Assembly (NCBI GenBank): GCA_022793355.1
Contig: JAAWCR010000032.1
Span: 1 to 32,572, forward strand
Direction of reading: 5' to 3'
Source: Lawsonibacter sp.
Lineage (GTDB): Bacteria; Bacillota; Clostridia; Oscillospirales; Oscillospiraceae
DNA length: 32,572 nucleotides
Shown here: positions 16,897 to 25,511 of the stretch, in pieces
How the letters are laid out: every line of letters starts with the position of its first letter
Position numbering within the stretch: position 1 is the stretch's first letter
The notes under the pieces: generated by a model
Databases searched by the model: none
What the model saw: the letters and a program-made list of their open reading frames with translations, nothing else
What the model was told of the DNA's origin: nothing
Position numbers and translations under genes: made by a program

Positions 16897-18321
16897 TTAA
16901 TAGGCCAGCTTTTCCTCCAGCCAGGCCTTCAGTCCGCTGATGGGGACGCGCACCTGGTCCATGGTATCCCGGTCCCGGATGGTGACGGCGTGGTCGGCCT
17001 GCTCGGTGTCGGAGCCCACGGTCTGGAAGTCCACGGTGATGCAGTAGGGGGTGCCAACCTCGTCCTGGCGGCGGTAGCGCTTGCCGATGGAGCCGGCGTC
17101 GTCGTAGTCCACCATGAAATACTTGCTCAGCTCGGACTGAATCTCCCGGGCCTTGTCCCCCAGCTTCTTGGACAGGGGAAGTATGGCGCATTTGAAGGGG
17201 GCGAGGGCGGGGTGCAGGCGCAGGACAGTGCGCACGTCGTTTTTGGCCTCGTCCACCACCTCCTCGTCGTAGGCGTTGCACAGGAAGGCCAGGAGCATAC
17301 GCTCCACGCCTAGGGAGGGTTCGATAACATAGGGGATATAATGCTCGTTTTTCTCCTGGTCAAAGTAGGTCAGGTCCTTGCCGGAGGTGGTTTGGTGGGC
17401 GGTGAGGTCGAAGCTGGTGCGGCTGGCCACGCCCCACAGCTCGCCCCAGTCGGTGAAGGGGAAAGCAAACTCAAAGTCGGTGGTGGCGTTGGAGTAGTGG
17501 CTGAGCTCCTCGGGGTCGTGGTCCCGCAGGCGCAGGTTTTCCTCCTGGATGCCCAGGTCGAGGAGCCACTGACGGCAGAAGTTCTTCCAATACTTGAACC
17601 ACTCCAGCTCGGTGCCCGGCTGGCAGAAGAACTCCAGCTCCATTTGTTCAAATTCCCGGGTGCGGAAGATGAAGTTGCCTGGGGTAATCTCGTTGCGGAA
17701 GGACTTGCCGATCTGGCACACGCCGAAGGGCAGCTTGCGCCGGGTGGAGCGCTGGACGTTGACGAAGTTGGTAAAGATGCCCTGGGCGGTCTCGGGGCGG
17801 AGGTAGACGGTGTTTTTTGCGTCCTCGGTGACCCCCTGGAAGGTCTTGAACATCAGGTTGAACTGGCGGATGTCAGTCCAGTTAAATTTTCCGCAGGAGG
17901 GACAGACAATCTGGTGTTCGTCCACAAAGGCTTTCATCTCGCTCTGGCTCATGGCATCCACGCTGCGGTTCAGGTCAAAGCTGTTTTCCTGGCACCAGTC
18001 CTCAATCACCTTGTCGGCCCGGAACCGCTCCTTGCACTCCTTGCAGTCCATCAGCGGATCAGAGAAGCCGCCCACGTGTCCGCTGGCCACCCAGACCTGG
18101 GGGTTCATGAGGATGGCGGCGTCCAGACCCACGTTATAGGGGTTCTCCTGAACGAACTTCTTCCACCAGGCCTTTTTCACGTTGTTTTTCAGCTCCACCC
18201 CTAAAGGGCCGTAATCCCAGGTATTGGCCAGGCCACCGTAAATCTCAGAGCCGGCGAAGATGAAGCCCCGGCCCTTGCACAGGGCCACAATCTTTTCCAT
18301 GGTCTTTTCGGTGTTTTTCAT
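16897..18321 (-). CDS. glyS: Glycyl-tRNA synthetase (single-chain, GlyRS class)
   Basis: [53 protein letters not shown]...[14 protein letters not shown]...[32 protein letters not shown]. Confidence 0.96.
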   Translation of the reverse strand: MKNTEKTMEKIVALCKGRGFIFAGSEIYGGLANTWDYGPLGVELKNNVKKAWWKKFVQENPYNVGLDAAILMNPQVWVASGHVGGFSDPLMDCKECKERFRADKVIEDWCQENSFDLNRSVDAMSQSEMKAFVDEHQIVCPSCGKFNWTDIRQFNLMFKTFQGVTEDAKNTVYLRPETAQGIFTNFVNVQRSTRRKLPFGVCQIGKSFRNEITPGNFIFRTREFEQMELEFFCQPGTELEWFKYWKNFCRQWLLDLGIQEENLRLRDHDPEELSHYSNATTDFEFAFPFTDWGELWGVASRTSFDLTAHQTTSGKDLTYFDQEKNEHYIPYVIEPSLGVERMLLAFLCNAYDEEVVDEAKNDVRTVLRLHPALAPFKCAILPLSKKLGDKAREIQSELSKYFMVDYDDAGSIGKRYRRQDEVGTPYCITVDFQTVGSDTEQADHAVTIRDRDTMDQVRVPISGLKAWLEEKLAY

Positions 18322-18342
18322 ATTGGATAAACTCCTTTTCAT

Positions 18343-18726
18343 TTATTGTGGGTCAATGGTGTGGAAAATGCTCTTTAATCCGCTGTTTTCGTAGAAAAAC
18401 TCAAGCTGCAACGTTAGATAAGTCAATTCGCCGCCGGAGGTCAGCTCATAGTCCACCGCAAAGCCGCTGCCGTCCTTATACTCAAAAAACATCACCTCAT
18501 GGTGGTATTCATACTGAGGCTTGAAATTACAGGGCACGCCATACTCGTCAAAGACGTCGAAGTCATTCATCTCCAATGTGCCCTGGATACACTCCCGAAT
18601 CTCATCGGTGTTGTCCCACTCCATCTTGTCCACACAGGAGGGCAGATCCTCATACCGCTTTTCGTGGAGGACATGGAGAATATTTTTTACCACCTCAATG
18701 GCCTGTTCCCTGTGCTGCTCGGTCAT
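18343..18726 (-). CDS. Conserved-looking hypothetical protein (127 aa) between the T-box leader and glyS
   Basis: MTEQHREQAIEVVKNILHVLHEKRYEDLPSCVDKMEWDNTDEIRECIQGTLEMNDFDVFDEYGVPCNFKPQYEYHHEVMFFEYKDGSGFAVDYELTSGGELTYLTLQLEFFYENSGLKSIFHTIDPQ; stop 21 bp from glyS start. Family not recognised. Confidence 0.8.
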   Translation of the reverse strand: MTEQHREQAIEVVKNILHVLHEKRYEDLPSCVDKMEWDNTDEIRECIQGTLEMNDFDVFDEYGVPCNFKPQYEYHHEVMFFEYKDGSGFAVDYELTSGGELTYLTLQLEFFYENSGLKSIFHTIDPQ

Positions 18727-18746
18727 CAAATCACCCCTTTCCAAGC

Positions 18747-18972
18747 AAAAACGCCCCGAGCCGGTTCGGCTCAGGGCGAACAAAATCTGTCCGTGGTTCC
18801 ACCTGAATTTCCCCATGGGGGGACACTCTAACCCGGTAACGGCGGGGACCGGCGGGGCATTTCCTCCCCGCGCTCCAGGGGGCCTTCCCGTCTCAGCTTC
18901 GGAGGGCTTGCACCGGCCGCCCACTCTCTGAAGTCCCGCTGTGAGGTACTGTTCCCTGTCTGCGCTTTGTGT
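18747..18972 (-). ncRNA. T-box leader (glycine)
   Basis: Minus strand: AGAGAG...GGTGCAAGCC, putative specifier GAA-GGC-CCC (GGC at 18882-18884), T-box AGGTGGAACCACGG (18791-18804), terminator CGCCCTGAGCC-GAACC-GGCTCGGGGCG-TTTTT. Confidence 0.85.
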
Positions 18973-18978
18973 CTCACG

Positions 18979-19007
18979 ATTATATGCTAGTTTCAACCCC
19001 ATGTCAA
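18979..19007 (-). promoter_or_regulatory. Consensus SigA promoter TTGACA-N17-TATAAT for the T-box/glyS operon
   Basis: Minus strand TTGACA TGGGGTTGAAACTAGCA TATAAT. Confidence 0.85.
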
Positions 19008-19205
19008 GGGGATTTTGTGGGTTTCAGCGCTTTTCTTCCCTTGTACAGCGACGAATTTGAATCAGCCTTTTCAGATTTTTTGGAACGGTACGAATATGAC
19101 GAGGGCGGAGAACTATCTGCTGTCCATGGTGAGGCTTTTCTTTGCCGCCGGCTGGCTGGCGGCCCATTTTTTATGAGGCTGATACGGGATTAAGTGGTTG
19201 GCCGG

Positions 19206-19234
19206 TTGCAATTTGGGGATAATTGGTGTAAAAT
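19206..19234 (+). promoter_or_regulatory. Promoter TTGCAA-N17-TAAAAT for the zinc-ribbon/punA/deaminase genes
   Basis: Box matches and 17-bp spacing read directly. Confidence 0.6.
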
Positions 19235-19271
19235 ACAGATACTATAAATTTAATATGGAGGAGTATGGTTT

Positions 19272-19664
19272 ATGGACGACAAGGTGAAAGCCCTGCTGGA
19301 GCGGGTGAAGGGCACCGCCAACTATGCCGCCGACGCCGCCGCGGACGGAGCCAGGGCGGCGGGCCGGAAGGCGGGCCAGTTGGTGGACGTGGCCAAGCTG
19401 AACGTCCGGCTCTTCGATTTGAATGGGGAGTACAGCGACCTGTTGCGCCAGCTGGGCCAGGTGATGTACGATACCCACAAGGGCCAGGTGGCGGAAAGCG
19501 CCTATGTCACCGATTTATTGACCCGGGCCGACGAGAAGGCGGTGAAAATTGCCGAGCTGAAAAGCCGCATCACCGACCTGAAGCAGTCACAGGCCTGCCC
19601 CGTCTGCGGTGCGCCCTGTGGGAAAGGTGATAAATTCTGCCGCGCCTGCGGCGGAAAACTGTAA
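19272..19664 (+). CDS. Zinc-ribbon domain-containing protein
   Basis: 130 aa; N-terminal helical region and C-terminal CPVCGAPCGKGDKFCRACGGKL. GGAGGAG upstream. Confidence 0.8.
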   Translation: MDDKVKALLERVKGTANYAADAAADGARAAGRKAGQLVDVAKLNVRLFDLNGEYSDLLRQLGQVMYDTHKGQVAESAYVTDLLTRADEKAVKIAELKSRITDLKQSQACPVCGAPCGKGDKFCRACGGKL

Positions 19665-19674
19665 GGAGGACGCC

Positions 19675-20499
19675 ATGAACTACACACTGGAACAGTATCA
19701 AGCCAGCGCACAGGCAATCCGGGAGAAGCTGGGGGGCTTTGTCCCCAAGGTGGCCATGGTGCTGGGCTCCGGCCTGGGCTACCTGGGAGATGAGGTGGAA
19801 CAGCCCGTCTGCATCGATTACCGGGATATCCCCCATTTTAAAGCATCCACCGCGCCCGGCCACAAGGGCCGCATGGTCTTTGGGGAGCTAGAGGGCCAGA
19901 AGGTGGCCGTTATGCAGGGGCGGATGCACCACTATGAGGGCTACTCCTATGAGGAGGTGTCCTATGCCGTCCGGGTGCTGCGCCTGCTGGGCTGTGATAC
20001 CCTGATCGTCACCAACGCCGCCGGGTGCGTTAATACCGCCTGGAAGGCCGGCGACCTGATGCTGATTACCGACCAGATTAAGATGTTTTCTGAGTCCCCC
20101 CTCAGGGGGGAAAATCTGCCGGAGTTCGGCGTGCGCTTCCCCGACGCCTCCCACCTGTATACCGCCCGGCTGCTGGACCTGGCCCGGGAGACGGCCCGGG
20201 AGCGGGACATCCCCCTGCGGGAGGGAGTCTATTTCTATTGCTATGGTCCGCAGTACGAGACCCCGGCGGAGATCCGGGCCGTCCGGGCCCTGGGCGGGGA
20301 CGCGGTGGGTATGTCCACCGCCCCCGAGGTGGTGGTGGCCGGACACTGCGGCATGGAGGTGCTGGGGCTTACCCTGCTGTCCAACATGGCCGCTGGTATT
20401 CTGGATCAGCCCCTGTCCGAGCAGGAGGTGCTGGATGCAGCCGAGGCTGCCAGGGAGAAGTTCTCTGGGCTGGTACGGGCCTGTTTACGGAAGATGTAA
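19675..20499 (+). CDS. punA: Purine-nucleoside phosphorylase (trimeric PNP class)
   Basis: VAMVLGSGLGYLGDEV...TAPGHKGRMVFGELEGQKVAVMQGRMHHYEGYS...IVTNAAGCVN...GPQYETPAEIRAVRALGGDAVGMSTAPEVVVAGHCGMEVLGLTLLSNMAAG. AAGGAGG SD. Confidence 0.94.
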   Translation: MNYTLEQYQASAQAIREKLGGFVPKVAMVLGSGLGYLGDEVEQPVCIDYRDIPHFKASTAPGHKGRMVFGELEGQKVAVMQGRMHHYEGYSYEEVSYAVRVLRLLGCDTLIVTNAAGCVNTAWKAGDLMLITDQIKMFSESPLRGENLPEFGVRFPDASHLYTARLLDLARETARERDIPLREGVYFYCYGPQYETPAEIRAVRALGGDAVGMSTAPEVVVAGHCGMEVLGLTLLSNMAAGILDQPLSEQEVLDAAEAAREKFSGLVRACLRKM

Positions 20500-20506
20500 A
20501 ACGCCG

Positions 20507-20529
20507 CGGGGCGGCCTGCGGCCGCCCCG
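20507..20529. repeat. GC-rich perfect hairpin CGGGGCGGCC-TGC-GGCCGCCCCG
   Basis: 10-bp arms in the punA-deaminase gap, no T-run. Confidence 0.7.
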
Positions 20530-20552
20530 ATAGAAAAATGGAGGAACATTAA

Positions 20553-21857
20553 TTGTCAATTCTATTTACTAATGTGACCGGGCTGACTATTGACCCGGCC
20601 GGCCCGGTGCTGAACGGCGCATTTGTGGCGGTGGAGGGGAACAAAATCACCTCGGTGGGGGTACAGCGCCCTAGGGGGGAGTTTGAGCGGGTCATCGACT
20701 GCACCGGCAAGGTGATGCTGCCCGGGTTTGTCAACGCCCACACCCACGTGCCCATGACCCTCATGCGGGGCTACGGCGGAGGCTGCGATCTGCACACCTG
20801 GCTCAACGACTACATTTTCCCCGCCGAGAGCAAACTGAACGAGCGCTGCGTGGCCGCCGGAGCGGCCCTGGGCCTGGCGGAGATGATTGCCTCCGGGACG
20901 ACCTGCATCGCTGACATGTATATGTATACCGAAACCATTGCAAAAACTGTGCTGGAAGCCGGGATTTCCGCGAATTTGGCCTGTGGGGCGGTGTATTTCG
21001 GGGAGCCAGCGGACTTTTCGCCCCAAACCTGCAATGACTGCGAAAACCATATCAGGCTCTATGAGAACTGGCACGGCGCAGGGGAGGGACAGATTCTGGT
21101 GGACGCCTCCATTCACGCCGAATATACCTCCTGCCCCCCGGTATGGGAATGGGTGGCGGATTTTGCGCAGAAGCACGGCCTGAGGATGCATGTCCATGTG
21201 TCCGAGACCCGTTCCGAGCATGTAAATTGCATTGACAAATACGGCATGACGCCCGCGCAGACCCTGGACAAATACGGCGTGTGGCAGAACGGGGGCATTG
21301 CCGCCCATTGCGTCCACCTCTCTGGCGGGGACGCGGAGCTGTTCGCAAAGCGGGGGGTCACCGGCGTCCACAACCCGGTGTCCAACCTGAAGCTGATGTC
21401 GGGGGTGGCTCCCCTGTTTTTCCTGCGGGACTGCGGGATGCGTATGGCGCTGGGCACCGACGGGGTGGCCTCCAACAACAGCCACAACCTGTTTGAGGAA
21501 ATGAAGGTGGCGGCCCTGACCCAGAACAGCCATTTTGGTGAGGATAACGGTCCGCTTCAGGCGGCGGATATTCTGGCTATGGCCACTGTCAACGGTGCCC
21601 AGGCCCTGGGCCGGGATACGGGCGTGATTGCCCCCGGGAAAATTGCCGACCTGATTCTGGTGGACTTCACCCACCCCAACCTCTTTCCCTGCCACGATAT
21701 AGCGGAGAATCTGGTCTACTCCGCCGCGCCGTCCAACGTAGTCATGAATATGGCCCGGGGGAAAATCATATATGAGAATGGGCAGTTCCTCACCCTGGAC
21801 CTGGAAAAAATCAGGGCCGAGGTGAAGGGCTACGCCCTGCCCCGTATTTTCGGCTGA
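20553..21857 (+). CDS. mtaD: Amidohydrolase, MTA/SAH (or 5'-deoxyadenosine) deaminase-like
   Basis: TTG start with GGAGG SD; VMLPGFVNAHTHVPMTLMRGYGGGCDLHTWLNDYIFPAE...HVHVSETRSEH...GIAAHCVHL...MALGTDGVASNNSHNLFEEMKVAAL. Confidence 0.88.
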   Translation: MSILFTNVTGLTIDPAGPVLNGAFVAVEGNKITSVGVQRPRGEFERVIDCTGKVMLPGFVNAHTHVPMTLMRGYGGGCDLHTWLNDYIFPAESKLNERCVAAGAALGLAEMIASGTTCIADMYMYTETIAKTVLEAGISANLACGAVYFGEPADFSPQTCNDCENHIRLYENWHGAGEGQILVDASIHAEYTSCPPVWEWVADFAQKHGLRMHVHVSETRSEHVNCIDKYGMTPAQTLDKYGVWQNGGIAAHCVHLSGGDAELFAKRGVTGVHNPVSNLKLMSGVAPLFFLRDCGMRMALGTDGVASNNSHNLFEEMKVAALTQNSHFGEDNGPLQAADILAMATVNGAQALGRDTGVIAPGKIADLILVDFTHPNLFPCHDIAENLVYSAAPSNVVMNMARGKIIYENGQFLTLDLEKIRAEVKGYALPRIFG

Positions 21858-21913
21858 CCCTGTGCGGGGGCGGATCGTATCCGCATCGGTGTAAAATCGT
21901 TAGGAGGCTGCCT

Positions 21914-23839
21914 ATGGCCCAATATGACGCGCCCTCCCGCCGGGTTGGCGGACAAAAACAAAATAGCTTCTTTGGTGGGGCAGCCGTTTTAGCGGTGGGC
22001 ATCCTGGTGGTTAAGCTCATCGGGATGTTTTACAAAATTCCCTTGGTCAACATCATCGGGGACCAGGGAAGTACCGACTTTACCAACGCCTACAACATCT
22101 ATTCCGTTCTGCTCACCATCTCCACCGCCGGCCTGCCGGTGGCGGTATCCAAGCTGGTGAGCGAGGCCAACGCCCAGGGCCGGCGCAATCAGGTCCGCCG
22201 TACCTTCCAGCTGGCGCTGTGCATCTTTCTGGCCCTGGGGGCGGTCTCCTTCCTGGTTATGTTTTTCAGGGCCGACGCCCTGGCCGCCATGATGAACGAC
22301 ACCAAGGCCGCCCCCGGCATCAAGGCCATGGCTCCGGCGGTGATCTGCGTGGGCTGTTTGTCCGCCCTGCGGGGCTACAGCCAGGGGCATATGCGCATGA
22401 CGCCCACCTCGGTCTCTCAGATTATCGAGGCGCTTTGCAAGCTGGTGATCGGCCTGTCCCTGGCCTATGCGCTCACCAAGGCGGGCCAGCCTCCGGAGGT
22501 TGCTGCCGCCGGCGCCATTACCGGTGTGACAGTGGGCACTGTGGTGGCCCTGGCCTATATGGTGCTCAACTTTGCCTTTAGCCGGGCCAAGGAGCCTCGG
22601 CTGGCCCAAGACGTGCCCGACGGGGCGGGGACCATTATCCGGGATATTCTGCGCATCGCCATCCCAGTCACCTTGGGATCCTCCATGGTGGGCATTGTAA
22701 CTGTGGTGGACGCCGGCCTGGTTCAGGGTCAGCTCCAGCGGGTGCTGCTGGAAAAGCCGGAGTGCTGGACGTTGTATGCCCTGTATGTGGACTTCACCCC
22801 CCTGGAGAGCGCTATTGCCGCCTGGAAGGAAACCCTGGCGGCGGGGGCCGCCGCCACCATGTCCGCCCTTAGCGCCCAGGTGGAGGCGGAGCTGAAGGCG
22901 GGGACGGCGGAGTCGGCGGCGCTGACCCTCCACACTACGCTGGAATCCGTCAGCCGCACCTTGTATGGCAACTACAGCGGGGCGCTTACCATCTACAATC
23001 TGCCCAACGCCCTGATGGCGGCTATTACCGCCTCGGTGATTCCCGCCGTCTCTGGGGCGCTGACCCGCCGGGACCGGCGGGGAGCCTCACGAATCTCCAG
23101 CGCGGCCCTGCGGGTTACCGCCCTGCTGGCCTGCCCCATGGGCGTGGGCCTGTTTGTCATGGGCACCCCCATCATGCAGATGCTCTATCCCAGCCTGGAG
23201 AAGGAGATCGCCGGTCCGCTGCTGTCAGTGCTGGGCCTGGCCAATATCCTGGTGTGTCTGGTGCTGGTGGCCAACTCCATTCTCCAGGCCCACGGCTTTG
23301 TTACCCTGCCCGTCCTGGTGATGATTTTAGGGGGCGGGCTGAAAATTATGGCCAACTATATCGTGGTGGCTATGCCGGCCGTGGGCATCTACGGGGCTCC
23401 TGTGGGCAATTTGCCCTGCTTCGGGCTGTGCCTGCTGCTGGACCTGTTTATCATTGCCCGGGTTATCCCCCGCCGGCCCCGGTATCTGGAGATATTTCTC
23501 AAGCCCGTACTGGCCTCCCTGCTGATGGGGCTGTCGGCCTGGGCGGTGTATGGCCTGAGCTCCAAGCTGTTTTTTGCCCTGGGCAAGAAGAGCCTGGAAG
23601 CGGCGGCGGCAGGTGGCGGCGTGCCCGGCGGCCTGGGCGCACGGCTGTGTATCATCAGTCAGGAGGCCGGACAGGTGCTGGACTTGAGCCGGGCAGGCTG
23701 CGCCATTGCCACACTGGGGGCGATTGGTATTGCGATGGCAGTCTATTTTGTGTTGCTGATTGCCCTGCGGGCCATTTCCCGGGAGGATCTGTCCCTGATG
23801 CCGAAAGGGGATAAAATTGCCCGGCTGCTGGGGCTTTGA
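21914..23839 (+). CDS. SpoVB/MurJ-like polysaccharide flippase (MATE/MVF superfamily)
   Basis: 641 aa; NSFFGGAAVLAVGILVVKLIGMFYKIPLVNIIGDQGSTDFTNAYNIYSVLLTISTAGLPVAVSKLVSE; many TM segments; AGGAGG SD. Confidence 0.9.
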   Translation: MAQYDAPSRRVGGQKQNSFFGGAAVLAVGILVVKLIGMFYKIPLVNIIGDQGSTDFTNAYNIYSVLLTISTAGLPVAVSKLVSEANAQGRRNQVRRTFQLALCIFLALGAVSFLVMFFRADALAAMMNDTKAAPGIKAMAPAVICVGCLSALRGYSQGHMRMTPTSVSQIIEALCKLVIGLSLAYALTKAGQPPEVAAAGAITGVTVGTVVALAYMVLNFAFSRAKEPRLAQDVPDGAGTIIRDILRIAIPVTLGSSMVGIVTVVDAGLVQGQLQRVLLEKPECWTLYALYVDFTPLESAIAAWKETLAAGAAATMSALSAQVEAELKAGTAESAALTLHTTLESVSRTLYGNYSGALTIYNLPNALMAAITASVIPAVSGALTRRDRRGASRISSAALRVTALLACPMGVGLFVMGTPIMQMLYPSLEKEIAGPLLSVLGLANILVCLVLVANSILQAHGFVTLPVLVMILGGGLKIMANYIVVAMPAVGIYGAPVGNLPCFGLCLLLDLFIIARVIPRRPRYLEIFLKPVLASLLMGLSAWAVYGLSSKLFFALGKKSLEAAAAGGGVPGGLGARLCIISQEAGQVLDLSRAGCAIATLGAIGIAMAVYFVLLIALRAISREDLSLMPKGDKIARLLGL

Positions 23840-23935
23840 GAGGGAATGAATTTACAAAATATGGAAATGTTAATAAACGTTTTTTTATTTTCTTGGGGAA
23901 ATGTAGAAAAAAAGACTTGATAAGGGAGCGAAGTT

Positions 23936-24733
23936 GTGGTAAGTTTTAAGATAGCGAAACGATATAAAATGGGCGACCTTTTGGAAATTATGGAGCTGCT
24001 TCGCTCCCCGGAGGGCTGTCCCTGGGACAGGGCGCAGACCCATCAGTCCATCCGCTCCAACATGCTGGAGGAGGCTTACGAGGCGGCCGACGCCATTGAC
24101 CGTATGGACCTGGACAACCTGAAGGAGGAACTGGGCGACGTGCTGCTTCAGGTGGTGTTCCATGCGTCCATGGCCCAGGAGGCGGGGCGGTTCACCTTTG
24201 ACGACGTGGTGGACGGGGTGTGCCAAAAGCTGGTGTACCGCCACCCCCACGTCTTTGGAACGGCGGACGCTAAGGACCCGGAGGGAGCTCTGTCCGCCTG
24301 GGACGCCCAGAAGCGGCAGGAGAAGGGCCAGCGCACCATCGCCGATTCCCTGGAGGGCGTGGCCCGGGCCCTGCCCGCGCTGACAAGGGCGGCCAAGCTC
24401 CAGGGAAAGGCGGCCAAGGCGGGCTTCGACTGGAAGGACCCCGCTCCTGCAATGGACAAGCTGTCTGAGGAGCTGGAAGAACTGAAAGCCGCCGTCCGGG
24501 AAAACTCCAATGTGGAGGAGGAGCTGGGCGATCTGCTCTTTGCCGCCGTCAAGGCTGGCCGCTTTGCGGGCGTGGATGGGGAGGCGGCGCTCCAGGGCGC
24601 CTGCGAGAAGTTTATCCGCCGGTTCCGGCGGGTGGAGGAGTTGGCTCCAGGCCCGCTGAGCGCTCTGGAGATTCCGGAGCTGGAGGAGTTGTGGAGGCGG
24701 GCCAAGGCGGCGGAACGGAAAAAAGAGGCTTAA
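23936..24733 (+). CDS. mazG: MazG-family nucleoside triphosphate pyrophosphohydrolase
   Basis: GTG start; LLRSPEGCPWDRAQTHQSIRSNMLEEAYEAADAIDRMDLDNLKEELGDVLLQVVFHASMAQE; second EELGDLLFAAV motif. Confidence 0.93.
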   Translation: MVSFKIAKRYKMGDLLEIMELLRSPEGCPWDRAQTHQSIRSNMLEEAYEAADAIDRMDLDNLKEELGDVLLQVVFHASMAQEAGRFTFDDVVDGVCQKLVYRHPHVFGTADAKDPEGALSAWDAQKRQEKGQRTIADSLEGVARALPALTRAAKLQGKAAKAGFDWKDPAPAMDKLSEELEELKAAVRENSNVEEELGDLLFAAVKAGRFAGVDGEAALQGACEKFIRRFRRVEELAPGPLSALEIPELEELWRRAKAAERKKEA

Positions 24734-24882
24734 TGCCTGGAATGGGTTTGTATTTGCAGAATGAATAAATGATCTGGAAGATATTGTTTTGCGACTGTAA
24801 GTACGGATTTCCGGAGGGCTTAGGTATATACCAGGCGGCTTATTCCACAGGGCTGCCGAGTAATTTTACAGGAGGAGAAAAT

Positions 24883-25158
24883 ATGAACAAGACTGAGTTG
24901 ATTGCGGAAGTAGCCGAGAAGGCTGAGCTGTCTAAAAAGGACGCCGAATCTGCCATTACTGCGGCCATCGACGTGATTACTGAGGCGCTTCGCAAGGGCG
25001 AGAAGGTCCAGCTGGTGGGCTTTGGCTCGTTCGAAGTCAAGACCCGGGCAGAGCGCATGGGCCGCAACCCTCAGACCAAGGAGCCCATTCCCATCCCGGC
25101 CTCCAAGGCGCCGGTATTCAAGGCCGGCAAGGCCCTGAAGGACGCGGTTGCCCGCTGA
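24883..25158 (+). CDS. hup: HU-family DNA-binding protein
   Basis: [89 protein letters not shown]. Confidence 0.97.
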   Translation: MNKTELIAEVAEKAELSKKDAESAITAAIDVITEALRKGEKVQLVGFGSFEVKTRAERMGRNPQTKEPIPIPASKAPVFKAGKALKDAVAR

Positions 25159-25176
25159 CCCAATTCGATATGCTGA

Positions 25177-25203
25177 GGGGCGCCGCGCTGCGGCGCCCCT
25201 TTC
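25177..25203 (+). terminator. Hairpin/terminator after HU
   Basis: GGGGCGCCGC-GCT-GCGGCGCCCC then TTTC; short U-run. Confidence 0.6.
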
Positions 25204-25268
25204 TTACCGGCAGATTTTAAAATATGCCGCCGCTCGCCCGCCGGGCGGGGGGCAGAAAGGATTAAGTT

Positions 25269-25511
25269 ATGCGACTGGACAAATGGCTGAAGGTTTCCCG
25301 GCTGATCAAGCGGCGCACCGTGGCCAACGAGGCCTGCGACAACGACCGGGTGAGCGTCAACGGCCGGACGGTAAAGGCCAGCTACGACGTGAAGGTCGGC
25401 GACAAGCTGGAGCTGAAATTCGGCCCCAACATCGTGAAGGTGGAGGTGCTTGTGGTGGCCGACAACGTGGGCAAGGCGGACGCCGCCGCCATGTACCGGG
25501 AAATTTTATGA
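25269..25511 (+). CDS. rqcP: S4-domain RNA-binding protein (RqcP/YabO-like)
   Basis: MRLDKWLKVSRLIKRRTVANEACDNDRVSVNGRTVKASYDVKVGDKLELKFG; position after mazG/HU as in yabN-yabO synteny. Confidence 0.88.
   Translation: MRLDKWLKVSRLIKRRTVANEACDNDRVSVNGRTVKASYDVKVGDKLELKFGPNIVKVEVLVVADNVGKADAAAMYREIL

Noticed and set aside
18735-18972. Protein-coding extension of the 18343-18726 gene up to 19002
   Set aside because: The longer ORF reads through the T-box leader; the ATG at 18726 after the terminator hairpin is the plausible start.
18969-19193. 74-aa plus-strand ORF MSHDYMLVSTPCQGDF...
   Set aside because: Begins within the opposing T-box promoter, no SD, no recognisable family; a shorter alternative micro-ORF in another frame is listed only as a low-interest finding.
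20562-21695. 377-aa minus-strand ORF opposite the deaminase
   Set aside because: Antisense frame of a strongly recognised amidohydrolase.
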